A stretch of DNA of 10,437 nt from Planctomycetota bacterium. GTDB taxonomy: Bacteria > Planctomycetota > UBA1135. Each line of letters opens with the position of its first letter. The first letter of the stretch is position 1. A program made the translations under genes and the position numbers. Below, in pieces: positions 1 through 7,370 of this stretch. The stretch covers positions 1 through 10,437 of the forward strand of contig JAQBVK010000065.1 of the NCBI GenBank assembly GCA_027623585.1, written 5' to 3'. The notes below the pieces were generated by a model. It saw only the letters and a list, made by a program, of their open reading frames with translations. It had not been told where the DNA came from and did no database searches.

Positions 1-16
1 CGATCAAACATCTCGG

Positions 17-82
17 TCAGACCAGAATCGTCACTACGATCAACATTTCGATGATCGTGAAACCTGAGTTGCGCTTCTTCAT
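17..82 (-). pseudogene. Prepilin-type N-terminal leader, prematurely stopped (truncated type IV pilin/pseudopilin-like gene)
   Basis: Reading leftward from ATG at 82-80, the peptide has a short basic leader (MKKRNSG) and then FTIIEMLIVVTILV. This is the classic type IV prepilin/type II secretion pseudopilin signature: peptidase cleavage after G7, F8 as the methylated first residue, E12 as the conserved Glu5 of the mature pilin, then the hydrophobic helix. The frame ends at a TGA (17-19) after 21 codons, in the middle of the helix, so no pilin body is made. The next frame stays open from there to the window edge and could hold the rest of the gene after a one- or two-base indel. I therefore call it a broken or frameshifted gene. 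A sequencing error or a genuine 21-residue peptide are alternatives. There is no clear ribosome binding site upstream. Prepilin leaders this close to the consensus rarely occur by chance. Confidence 0.55.
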
Positions 83-202
83 GGTGTTCTGTTCGTTTCT
101 GGGATTCGGGCCTTCGACCGAGTACTTCTGGAAGGTGAAGGCGTCGTACCCGTTATCGGCCCGGAGCGCAGCGGGCTTGAACCTTCCCGGGCCAGGAATC
201 CT
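83..202. other. Intergenic stretch between the exonuclease gene and the prepilin remnant
   Basis: No convincing gene lies here. On the minus strand the frame of the prepilin ATG is open all the way back to the exonuclease stop codon. Its last 30 or so codons have GC-rich third positions and read like protein (for example DNGYDAFTFQKYSVEG), but I find no ATG, GTG or TTG before the ATG at 82. The segments 158-164 (GGCCCGG) and 187-193 (CCGGGCC) are perfect inverted repeats with a 22-nt loop and could form a hairpin after the exonuclease stop. No T-run follows, so an intrinsic terminator is doubtful. Confidence 0.35.
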
Positions 203-991
203 CTAACCGCCGAAATCGGCCAGGACGGGCGCGTGGTCGGAGGGTTTGGACTCCCAGGAGCCCTGCTTGCGCTCCTCGCGGTCGATGCTCACCGCAGCGC
301 AAGCCGCCGCCGCGGGGCCGGTCCCCAAGACCAGGTCGATCCGCAGGCCATGGCCCCGGGCAAAGGCGCCCCCACGGTAATCCCACCAGGTGTGATGCTC
401 AGGACCCTGATGGTGGAGACGGAACAGGTCCGCGAGACCCCAGGACTGGAGCGCGCGCAGCCGGTCCCGCTCGGGACCGGAGCAGAGCACTTGATCCTTC
501 CAGGCTTCCGGGTCATGGACGTCTTCGTCGCGGGGGGCGACGTTGTAGTCGCCGACCATCACCATGGGTTGCGCGGGATCGTGCGCGTCGCGCAGCCAGT
601 CCGCGAGGGCGTCGAGCCAGCGCAATTTGATCGCATATTTCTCGCTGTCGAGCGCTTGCCCGTTCACGACGTAAAGGTTGAGCACGCGCATGCTGCCGAG
701 TTGCGCGGAGATCACGCGTGCTTGTTCGGGAATCGGATCGCCGGGGAAGCCGCGCTGCACGTCCTTCAATTCGACGCCGGCTCGCGTGATCAGCGCGACG
801 CCGTTGTAGGTCTTCTGTCCGAAAGTCGCCGCACGCCATCCGGCGGCAGCGAGCGCGGCGTGCGGGAAGAGATCATCCGTGACCTTGGTCTCTTGCAGGC
901 AGAGCAGGTCCGGTTGGTGCCTTTCGAGCACACCGAGCACGCGCTCCAAGCGCGTGCGGAGCGAATTGACGTTCCAGGTGATGACGCGCAC
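203..991 (-). CDS. xthA: Exodeoxyribonuclease III (AP endonuclease, EEP family)
   Basis: A 262-residue cytoplasmic DNA repair enzyme. The family cleaves DNA 5' to abasic sites and has 3'-5' exonuclease and 3'-phosphatase activity in base excision repair. All catalytic motifs of the Mg-dependent endonuclease/exonuclease/phosphatase fold are present. WNVNSLR carries N7, LQETK carries E34, LYVVNG carries Y107, GDYN carries D148 and N150, RIDLVL carries D219, and SDHAPV carries D252 and H253. Length and spacing match E. coli ExoIII (268 residues) closely. Translation starts at GTG (991-989), the first start codon after the in-frame stop of the upstream carboxypeptidase gene 6 bp away, so the two genes are probably cotranscribed. 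No Shine-Dalgarno site is obvious. The WNVNSLR N-terminus confirms the start. The pairing with a secreted peptidase is probably just positional. Confidence 0.95.
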   Translation of the reverse strand: MRVITWNVNSLRTRLERVLGVLERHQPDLLCLQETKVTDDLFPHAALAAAGWRAATFGQKTYNGVALITRAGVELKDVQRGFPGDPIPEQARVISAQLGSMRVLNLYVVNGQALDSEKYAIKLRWLDALADWLRDAHDPAQPMVMVGDYNVAPRDEDVHDPEAWKDQVLCSGPERDRLRALQSWGLADLFRLHHQGPEHHTWWDYRGGAFARGHGLRIDLVLGTGPAAAACAAVSIDREERKQGSWESKPSDHAPVLADFGG

Positions 992-997
992 GGCGGC

Positions 998-3388
998 CTA
1001 CGGGAAGGCCAGGGTGAGCGCGTTGGTGAAGGCGGCTTCCGGCGTGCCGAGCGCGGCGACGCCTTGGAAGTGCAGCGTGCGGCCGGCGGCTCCGGGCGGG
1101 AACACCAGCGCCTTGCTGCCGAGACCATCGCTGCCGCAGAGCCCGGTGGCGAACAGCCGGTAGTGGCCGCCGAGTTGGAAGGCTCCCGCGATGCCGCCGA
1201 CCGGGCTGCCGGCGGTGCGTGAAGAGGACCAGGCTAGATCGAAGCGCTCGTTCGGCACGCCGCCGACGAAGAAGCTCGCGTCGGCGCCGGCCTGAGCCGG
1301 ACCGTAGAGGAAGAGCGTCGGCTCCGCGCTGCGGGTGCGCAGTTCGAGGTCGTCCACCAGGCCTTCGGTGATGTCGTTGTTCGGGTCGTCGGCGACGACG
1401 AAGCGGATCACGACCCGGTTGGTCAGCGGAATCGCGTTCTCCAAGGCAAAAACGCGTTCGCTCCACTGGTTGTCGTGCGTGCTTTCCTCGAGGGAGAACC
1501 AGTTGGCGCCGCCATCGGGGCTGACCTCGGCGCGGAAGCGATCGTCGAGCGGACCGCCGGGCAGGTTGGCGAACCAGCGCCAGTACGCGAGTTCGACGTT
1601 GGCGAACTCCGAAAGGTTCATCACTGCGCTGGTGAGCACGGCGGTGCCGTCCACGTCGTTGGCGCCGACCGAGGAGCCGGCTGCGGCGCCCGTCACCCAG
1701 CAGAGCGTGCCGCTCGGCGAGTGGTCGCTTCCGGGCTGTGCGGTTTGGCCGCCGGTGGAGGTGGCCTGAGGCACGGCGCGTTCCCAGGACCAGTTGGTCG
1801 CGTTGTTCGCGGTCCAACCCCAACTGCCGGACTCCATGTCGTCGCGCGCGAGCACGCGCACGCCGCCGAGCAAGATTTCGAGGGTCTCGCTGCTGGGGAA
1901 GCCTTCGTAGTCGAGTCCAAGATCGAGCGTGTAGGCCACTCCGACGGCGGCTTGCGGATCGAAGACGAGGGTGAAGGAGCCGGCCAAGGCTTCGGTGCGC
2001 GGCGCTGCGCTGATCACCAGCGGTCCACCGCTCACCTGCACTTGCGCGGCCGAGGAGGCGAGCGAAACGGTGCCGTTCAGAGGCATCACACCTTGGTTCC
2101 GAATGCGCAGCGCAAGCGCCCAAGTCTCGCCAGGTTCGCGATCCAGGTCGCCGTCGCCGGAGAGCTCCGTCCATTCTTCGGCGACCACCGCCGCCCAGGC
2201 GCCCGCCCACTTCGAAGCGCTGCGGTGCATCGGCAGTGTGTCTTCGGAGAGCGCCGGAATGCGAGACGGTGCGGGCCAGAATCCGTCGTTGCTGTTGCCG
2301 GTTTCGGGAGTGAACGCGATCGTGCCGTACTCGCCGTAGTGATAGTCCACGCTGCCACCGTTGGCGATGTAGAGCAGTTCCCAGATCGTTCCGGTGTCGT
2401 AGCCGTTCTCGACGGTCATCGCGTTGCCGTATTCGCGATAGACCTGATCGTCCGGCGTGAAGATGGAGTTGTAGCCCCAGGAGAAGAGCAGCACGTCGCC
2501 GTGGGTGTGGCAGGACATGCTGAAGGTCGGCGTTTGCAGCGGCAGCAGGTCGCGGATGCGCTGCGTCTCCGGTTCGCTGAACGGGGCCGTGCCGCGATAG
2601 GTCTCGCTGCTGGTGTTGCTGCTCGAACCGGGCCACTGCGGACCCCACTCCCAGTCGTAGTTGCGATTCAAATCCACGCCGAAGGTTCCGTCGCCGTTGT
2701 TGCGACGGTTTTTGCGCCACATCCCGCCTCCGCCAGGCGCGATTTGCCGGTTGTATTCGTAGCCATCCGGATTCACGCACGGGATCACGAGCACGTTGCG
2801 CGTGGCGATCACGCGCGCGGCTTCGGGATTGACGCTCTGGTTCGCGCACAGCCAGTCGGCAAAGTGCAGCAGTGACTCGCCGGACATCGGTTCGCGCGCG
2901 TGGTGGATCGCGTCGAACCAGGCCACCGGCTTGGCCGGATCGTGGACCAGCGGCGTGGTGCTGATGCGGAAGGCCCAGATGTCGCGGCCTTCGAGCGAGG
3001 TGCCGATGGAGAAACGCGGCGAGAGCACGGCTGGATACGCTGCCGCGAGCCGATCCATTTCGGACAGGATTTCGGCGAGGGTTCGGAATCCGCCCATGGA
3101 ACCGACGCCCGGTCCGCGCGGTCCGAGTTCGGCGGCGGCGCGCGCTGCGTAATGGGACTGCAGGTCTTCGATCCGCACCTCGAAGGCGATGCCTGCGGCG
3201 GCCAACGCTTCCTGCTCCAGGTCGGTCGCATAAGCCACGGCGTAGCCGGCGCTCGGCGCCGAGTGGTGATCGTCCACGTCGGAGAGTTGATCGTGGAGCG
3301 CGCGGTACTCGGACTCCGAGGCCACAGGAACGTGGATCAGGTCCTTGACCGGCTCCTGGAGAACCGTCACGAGCAGCGCGATGAACAT
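998..3388 (-). CDS. Secreted M14-family zinc carboxypeptidase with C-terminal beta-sandwich domains
   Basis: A 796-residue exported metallopeptidase, expected to remove C-terminal residues from peptides outside the cytoplasm. After a short hydrophobic N-terminus (MFIALLVTVLQEP) and a pro-region to about residue 100 comes the M14 catalytic domain, roughly 100-420. Zinc ligands are H163 and E166 in HHARE and H294 in SCHTHG. R242 in DLNRNY matches substrate-binding Arg145 of carboxypeptidase A. Y340 and catalytic E362 (FTPETG) match Tyr248 and Glu270. This is a complete active site, most like the carboxypeptidase T branch. Residues 420-520 look like a CARDB-like beta-sandwich. About 520-690 look like a jelly-roll/MAM-like domain (from RDDMESGSWGW to ITEGLVDDLEL), and the last 100 form a Gly/Ala-rich beta domain. 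A stop codon four codons upstream makes 3388 the earliest ATG. The signal peptide is unusually short and has no basic n-region, so SignalP support is uncertain. Confidence 0.95.
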   Translation of the reverse strand: MFIALLVTVLQEPVKDLIHVPVASESEYRALHDQLSDVDDHHSAPSAGYAVAYATDLEQEALAAAGIAFEVRIEDLQSHYAARAAAELGPRGPGVGSMGGFRTLAEILSEMDRLAAAYPAVLSPRFSIGTSLEGRDIWAFRISTTPLVHDPAKPVAWFDAIHHAREPMSGESLLHFADWLCANQSVNPEAARVIATRNVLVIPCVNPDGYEYNRQIAPGGGGMWRKNRRNNGDGTFGVDLNRNYDWEWGPQWPGSSSNTSSETYRGTAPFSEPETQRIRDLLPLQTPTFSMSCHTHGDVLLFSWGYNSIFTPDDQVYREYGNAMTVENGYDTGTIWELLYIANGGSVDYHYGEYGTIAFTPETGNSNDGFWPAPSRIPALSEDTLPMHRSASKWAGAWAAVVAEEWTELSGDGDLDREPGETWALALRIRNQGVMPLNGTVSLASSAAQVQVSGGPLVISAAPRTEALAGSFTLVFDPQAAVGVAYTLDLGLDYEGFPSSETLEILLGGVRVLARDDMESGSWGWTANNATNWSWERAVPQATSTGGQTAQPGSDHSPSGTLCWVTGAAAGSSVGANDVDGTAVLTSAVMNLSEFANVELAYWRWFANLPGGPLDDRFRAEVSPDGGANWFSLEESTHDNQWSERVFALENAIPLTNRVVIRFVVADDPNNDITEGLVDDLELRTRSAEPTLFLYGPAQAGADASFFVGGVPNERFDLAWSSSRTAGSPVGGIAGAFQLGGHYRLFATGLCGSDGLGSKALVFPPGAAGRTLHFQGVAALGTPEAAFTNALTLAFP

Positions 3389-3410
3389 CGAGACAGCCTA
3401 CCATGCCTTC
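3389..3410. promoter_or_regulatory. 22-bp divergent start region between the peptidase and hydrolase genes
   Basis: Two large secreted-enzyme genes start back to back with only 22 bp between the chosen start codons. If the hydrolase starts at ATG 3381 instead, the two reading frames overlap by 8 bp. Any promoter for either gene must therefore lie at least partly in the other's coding sequence, and initiation is likely leaderless or nearly so. Weak -10-like hexamers are TACCAT (3399-3404, plus strand) and TAGGCT (read leftward, 3400-3395). Neither has a convincing -35 box, so the promoter itself is inferred from the geometry. Confidence 0.3.
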
Positions 3411-5795
3411 ATGATTCCGGCCCTCGCGCTGATCTTTGCCGCGCCGTTATGCAACGCCTCACTGCCTCAGGATCCGATCGAGTTCGGGAGCGAACCGGTC
3501 ACGGTCGAGGGACCTCGGATCGGGACCTGGCTGAGCCTCGCCCCGGTCGATCGAAGTGGCCGCATCCCGTTCAGTCCCGATGCGGTCTTTGCCACTCATC
3601 TCCTCACGCCGGACGCTGCGGCGCCGACCTCAGGGTTGAGGATCAACGGCAGCGAGGGTGAAGCAATCTGGGCCGTGGTGGAGCCCGGGGACGGGAATCG
3701 CATCCCGCTGCGCGGCGCAGGCTGGGCGTTCGCCACCGTGAGTTGCTCGGCCAGCGGCGTGTGGCTCGCGCGTCTCGACGGCGCGTCACGCTTGGTGGTG
3801 AATGGTGACTCTTTTCCCGGCGACGTCTATCGCTATGGCTTTTCCGGCGTTCCCGTGCCGCTCCGCGCCGGGGTGAACCACGTATTCGTGAGCGGGGCTC
3901 GCGGATCCTTTGATCTTTCCTTCTCCACTCCAAAGTTGGGCCTGCATCCCTTGCCCGAAGACGACCTCGTTGCGCCTTTGCTCGCCGGCTTCTTCGGCGA
4001 ACAATTCGCGGCCCTGGCTTTCGCCAACTCATCGCGCGAGCCGACCGGCCCGCTCGAAGTGATCGTGCTCGGCCGCCGGCCGATCGAAGGCTTCGTGCGC
4101 GTGACGGCCCCGGGCATCCCCGGCCTCGGACTCGCCAAGTTACGCATCCCCTTGCGCACCAGCCGCATCGTCACGCCCGGTGAGGTGGCGGGCGCGGTGC
4201 CGATGATCGTGTTGGTGCGCGACGCCGAAGGCCGCACCCTCGCGCGGCGTTCCTTCGAGGTGCCGGTGATCGAGCGCGGCGGCGCCGCGCTACGCAGCTT
4301 CTCGTCGGACATCGACGGTTCCGTGCAGAAGTGGGCCGCCGTGCCCTCCACCGGTGTCGCGAACGGACTCGTGCTCTCCCTGCACGGCGCGAGCGTCGAC
4401 TGCCTTTCCCAGGCGCGCGCCTACGCGGCGAAGGAGTCCCTATTCCTGGCTTGTCCCACCAATCGCCGCCCCTATGGCTTCGACTGGCAGGATTGGGGCC
4501 GCGCCGACGCCTACGAAGTGCTCGCTGAGGCCCTGCGCGAATCCGGCGCGCCATCCGATCGCGTGATGCTCACCGGGCATTCGATGGGCGGACACGGAGC
4601 TTGGCACCTCGCGGTCAACGACGCCGATCGTTGGGCGGCGGTTGCGCCGAGCGCCGGCTGGGCGAGTTTCGACAGTTACGGCGGGCGTCCCAAGGGTGCG
4701 CGCGACGCCGTCTGGCGTGCTGCCGACGGCGCCAGCGAAACTCTTTCTTTGCTTCCCAATTTGCGCGGAGTGCCGCTCTACGTGCTGCATGGCGAGAAGG
4801 ACGACAACGTCCCTCTGAGCGAGATGGAAGCTCTCCTGGCCGCCACGCGCGACCTCGGCCTCACGCCGGACTCGCACGTCGAACCCGGCGCCGGCCACTG
4901 GTGGGGCAACGCGTGCGTGGACTGGCCGCCGATCTTCGAACTCTTCGCGACCGCGCGCACGCCCGCGTTGACCGAAGTGCGCGAGGTGGACTTTCGCACG
5001 CCGGATCCGGCGAGCGACTCGCGCCATCATTGGGTCGAGATCGAGCAACTGCTCGACTACTCGAAGCCCGGCCGGATCCAGGCACGGCGCGGAGCAGTTT
5101 TGACCGAGATCGCATTGATCGACAACGTTCGTCGCTACCGGATCCTCGATGAGCGTGGCCAAGGCGATCGCGCCTGGATCTTCGACGGCGTCGACGACAA
5201 CGTGCAGTCCGACGAGCCGATTCCTGCGGGCGAGAAGAGTCCGTCGCGCAGCGGCCCATTCAAGCGCGCCTTCGGCCGCCGCTTCGTCATGGTGGTGGGC
5301 ACGCGCGGCGACCTCGCGGAGGACGCGCTGCTGCGCGCGCGCGCGCGCTACGACGCTTCCCAGTGGTGGTACCGCGCCAACGCGACGCCGGAAGTCGTGG
5401 ACGACCGAGAGTTCCTTGCCGCGCCGTGGCGGTGGACCGAGCGCAACGTGATTCTCTACGGCAATCAGGACAGCAACGCCGCATGGAATCAGGTGGTGCC
5501 GGACTTCTGTCCGTTCAACGCCCGTCGCGGCCAGCTCACGCTCGGTGGCCAATCCTGGGACCGCGACGACCTCGCCGCACTCTGCGTCTATCCGCGCGCC
5601 GACGACGCGCTGGGGCTGGTCGGCCTGATCTCCGATACCGGCACGCGCGGCGCGCGGCTCGGCGACGCGCTCCGTCTCTTCGTCAGCGGCGTCGGCTATC
5701 CCGACTACGTGGTCTGGGGACCGGAGGTGCTCGCAGAGGGCGACGGCGCCGTGCTCGCCGCAGGCTTCTTCGACTACGCCTGGCAATTGCCCTAA
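3411..5795 (+). CDS. Secreted alpha/beta hydrolase (prolyl oligopeptidase/esterase type) with large N- and C-terminal domains
   Basis: A 794-residue exported serine hydrolase, probably an esterase or peptidase; the substrate cannot be read from sequence. I start it at ATG 3411 because this gives a compact signal peptide (MIPALALIFAAPLCNA, likely cut near residue 16). In-frame ATGs at 3381 and 3345 would add acidic or polar residues and overlap the divergent gene. Residues 17-300 are mainly beta and include a lectin/PA14-like stretch near VNGDSFPGDVYRYGF. The hydrolase core is about 315-515: oxyanion strand SLHGAS (H325), nucleophile S391 in GHSMGGHGAW, acid D464 in HGEKDDNVP and H496 in GAGHWWGN, giving a full triad. 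Residues 515-794 form an extra domain with SRHHWVEIEQ, GPFKRAF and NVILYGNQDSNAAW, motifs I associate with planctomycete-type hydrolases. The aldehyde dehydrogenase gene follows after 12 bp on the same strand. Confidence 0.9.
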   Translation: MIPALALIFAAPLCNASLPQDPIEFGSEPVTVEGPRIGTWLSLAPVDRSGRIPFSPDAVFATHLLTPDAAAPTSGLRINGSEGEAIWAVVEPGDGNRIPLRGAGWAFATVSCSASGVWLARLDGASRLVVNGDSFPGDVYRYGFSGVPVPLRAGVNHVFVSGARGSFDLSFSTPKLGLHPLPEDDLVAPLLAGFFGEQFAALAFANSSREPTGPLEVIVLGRRPIEGFVRVTAPGIPGLGLAKLRIPLRTSRIVTPGEVAGAVPMIVLVRDAEGRTLARRSFEVPVIERGGAALRSFSSDIDGSVQKWAAVPSTGVANGLVLSLHGASVDCLSQARAYAAKESLFLACPTNRRPYGFDWQDWGRADAYEVLAEALRESGAPSDRVMLTGHSMGGHGAWHLAVNDADRWAAVAPSAGWASFDSYGGRPKGARDAVWRAADGASETLSLLPNLRGVPLYVLHGEKDDNVPLSEMEALLAATRDLGLTPDSHVEPGAGHWWGNACVDWPPIFELFATARTPALTEVREVDFRTPDPASDSRHHWVEIEQLLDYSKPGRIQARRGAVLTEIALIDNVRRYRILDERGQGDRAWIFDGVDDNVQSDEPIPAGEKSPSRSGPFKRAFGRRFVMVVGTRGDLAEDALLRARARYDASQWWYRANATPEVVDDREFLAAPWRWTERNVILYGNQDSNAAWNQVVPDFCPFNARRGQLTLGGQSWDRDDLAALCVYPRADDALGLVGLISDTGTRGARLGDALRLFVSGVGYPDYVVWGPEVLAEGDGAVLAAGFFDYAWQLP

Positions 5796-5798
5796 AAT
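5769..5798 (+). promoter_or_regulatory. Candidate promoter for the aldehyde dehydrogenase gene, overlapping the hydrolase stop codon
   Basis: TAAAAT at 5793-5798 differs from the sigma70 -10 consensus by one base and stands out in this GC-rich DNA. It includes the hydrolase TAA stop. A poor -35-like TTCGAC lies at 5769-5774, spaced 18 bp. The start codon at 5808 is only 9 nt after the -10 hexamer, so a transcript from here would be almost leaderless, which fits the missing Shine-Dalgarno site. This rests on one hexamer. Confidence 0.25.
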
Positions 5799-5807
5799 CT
5801 TCGGTTC

Positions 5808-7358
5808 ATGTCCGCGACCGCCGCCCGTTCCGACCTATCCTTTCTGCGCGAAATTGGCATCGACGGGGTCCAGGACGGCGCCTATGCGGGAGAGTGGATC
5901 CGCTGCAGCGGCGAAGAATTGGTGGTGCGCAGCCCGGCCACCGGCGAAGAGATCGGCCGCGTGCGCCAAGCCGGCGCCGCCGAATACGAGCGCGCCGTCG
6001 CCGCCGCCCATGCGGCCTTTCTGCGTTGGCGGCAACTCCCTGCTCCGCAGCGCGGCGAGTTGGTGCGACGCGTCGGCAACGAGATCCGGCGCTTCAAGGA
6101 TCCGCTCGGGCGCCTGGTCAGCCTGGAAATGGGAAAGATTCTCCAGGAGGGACTCGGCGAGGTCCAGGAAGCGATCGACATCGCCGACTTCGCGACCGGC
6201 CTGTCGCGCCAACTCTACGGCTTGACCATGCCGAGCGAGCGACCGCAACACGCGATGCGGGAGCAATGGCACCCGCTCGGCGTGGTCGGCGTGATCAGCG
6301 CCTTCAATTTTCCGGCCGCGGTATGGGCTTGGAACGCCTGCCTCGCCGCCGTTTGTGGCGACGTGGTGTTGTGGAAGCCGTCCTGGAAGACGCCATTGAC
6401 CGCGATCGCCATGAGCAAGGTCGCCGCGCGCGTGCTCGAGCCGGAAGGCTTCGGCGCAATTTTCTCGCTGGTGATCGGTCCCGACGCGACCGTCGGCGAA
6501 GCGCTCACCGCGGATCCGCGCATCCCGCTGGTCTCGGCGACCGGCTCCACGCGCATGGGCCGCATCGTCGGTCCGAAGGTGGCGGCGCGATTCGGCCGCT
6601 GCATCCTCGAACTCGGCGGCAACAACGCAGTGGTGGTTATGGAGGATGCCGACCTGGAAATGGCGGCGCGCGCGATCCTGTTCGGCTCGGTCGGCACCGC
6701 CGGTCAGCGCTGCACCTCGACGCGCCGCGTGCTGGTGCACAAACCGGTCGCCGCCAAACTGACCGAACGCCTGCTCGCGCTCTACGCCAAGGTGCGCATC
6801 GGCCATCCGCTCGACGCCAAGACCCTGATGGGGCCGCTGGTCGACGAAGACGCGGTGCGTGCTACCGAAGCCGCGTTGGCGCGGGTGCGCGCGCTCGGCG
6901 GCGAGGTGCTGTGCGGCGGCGAGCGCGTGAGGCCTGCGGGTTGCGAGGGCGGCTGGTACATGACGCCCGCGATCGCGCGCGCGCGCAATGAGTGGGACGT
7001 GGTGCAGCAGGAAACCTTCGGGCCGATCCTCTATCTGATCGAGGTCGCTGACCTCGACGATGCGATCGCGCAGCACAATTCGGTGCCGCAAGGCTTGTCT
7101 TCGGCGATCTTCTCGCGCGACGTGCGCGCGGCGGAACGCTTCTTGTCCGCGGTCGGTTCCGACTGCGGCATCGCCAACGTCAACATCGGCACCAGCGGCG
7201 CGGAAATCGGCGGCGCCTTCGGCGGCGAGAAAGAAACCGGCGGCGGCCGCGAATCCGGCTCCGACGCCTGGAAGGCCTACATGCGTCGGCAGACCAACAC
7301 CGTCAACTACGGCGACACGCTGCCGCTGGCGCAGGGCATCTCCTTCGACGTGGACTGA
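5808..7358 (+). CDS. amaB: ALDH7/antiquitin-type aldehyde dehydrogenase (L-piperidine-6-carboxylate / alpha-aminoadipate semialdehyde dehydrogenase)
   Basis: A 516-residue cytoplasmic NAD(P)+-dependent dehydrogenase. The family oxidises alpha-aminoadipate semialdehyde (in equilibrium with piperideine-6-carboxylate) to alpha-aminoadipate in lysine catabolism. Catalytic residues fall on canonical numbering: general base E268 in LELGGNNA and nucleophile C302 in GQRCTSTRR, with N167 in SAFNFP for the oxyanion hole. The pair known to bind the substrate in human ALDH7A1 is also present: E121 in GEVQEAID and R301 next to the cysteine. The C-terminus carries the antiquitin signature (NIGTSGAEIGGAFGG, then GGGRESGSDAWKAYMRRQ and PLAQGISF). 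Family assignment is very secure. The symbol follows the Pseudomonas lysine enzyme, and the physiological substrate here is inferred, because no other lysine-pathway gene is in view. It may be cotranscribed with the hydrolase 12 bp upstream or use its own promoter. Confidence 0.96.
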   Translation: MSATAARSDLSFLREIGIDGVQDGAYAGEWIRCSGEELVVRSPATGEEIGRVRQAGAAEYERAVAAAHAAFLRWRQLPAPQRGELVRRVGNEIRRFKDPLGRLVSLEMGKILQEGLGEVQEAIDIADFATGLSRQLYGLTMPSERPQHAMREQWHPLGVVGVISAFNFPAAVWAWNACLAAVCGDVVLWKPSWKTPLTAIAMSKVAARVLEPEGFGAIFSLVIGPDATVGEALTADPRIPLVSATGSTRMGRIVGPKVAARFGRCILELGGNNAVVVMEDADLEMAARAILFGSVGTAGQRCTSTRRVLVHKPVAAKLTERLLALYAKVRIGHPLDAKTLMGPLVDEDAVRATEAALARVRALGGEVLCGGERVRPAGCEGGWYMTPAIARARNEWDVVQQETFGPILYLIEVADLDDAIAQHNSVPQGLSSAIFSRDVRAAERFLSAVGSDCGIANVNIGTSGAEIGGAFGGEKETGGGRESGSDAWKAYMRRQTNTVNYGDTLPLAQGISFDVD

Positions 7359-7370
7359 TCGAACTCGAGC

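Noticed and set aside
158..193. Inverted repeat GGCCCGG/CCGGGCC downstream of xthA as a terminator
   Set aside because: 22-nt loop and no T-run on either strand; a competing smaller hairpin exists in the loop. Not strong enough to annotate as a terminator.
81..206. Small plus-strand frame of 41 codons from ATG 81, antisense to the prepilin leader and its upstream stretch
   Set aside because: No ribosome site, no recognisable motif, and it overlaps the xthA stop; a chance frame is more likely.
1475..2875. Long open frame on the plus strand inside the M14 peptidase gene, with other long frames there on both strands
   Set aside because: Antisense or shifted shadow of a gene with a complete catalytic site; composition is Arg/Ala/Gly-biased without any recognisable motif, as expected in GC-rich DNA.
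5333..5348. (GC)8 dinucleotide run as a phase-variable tract
   Set aside because: It lies inside the hydrolase gene, encodes an ordinary Arg-Ala stretch (LRARARYD), and similar shorter runs occur elsewhere in this GC-rich window.
4440..5786. Long minus-strand open frame opposite the alpha/beta hydrolase
   Set aside because: Shadow of the hydrolase frame, which holds the full Ser-Asp-His triad; the antisense translation shows no domain.
5363..7091. Overlapping long frames on both strands across the aldehyde dehydrogenase gene
   Set aside because: The ALDH7 frame is unambiguous with E268, C302 and the antiquitin C-terminus; the others are Arg-rich shadows.
7359..7370. Possible bidirectional terminator between the convergent aldehyde dehydrogenase and operon ends
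   Set aside because: Only 12 bp, with no stable hairpin or T-run.
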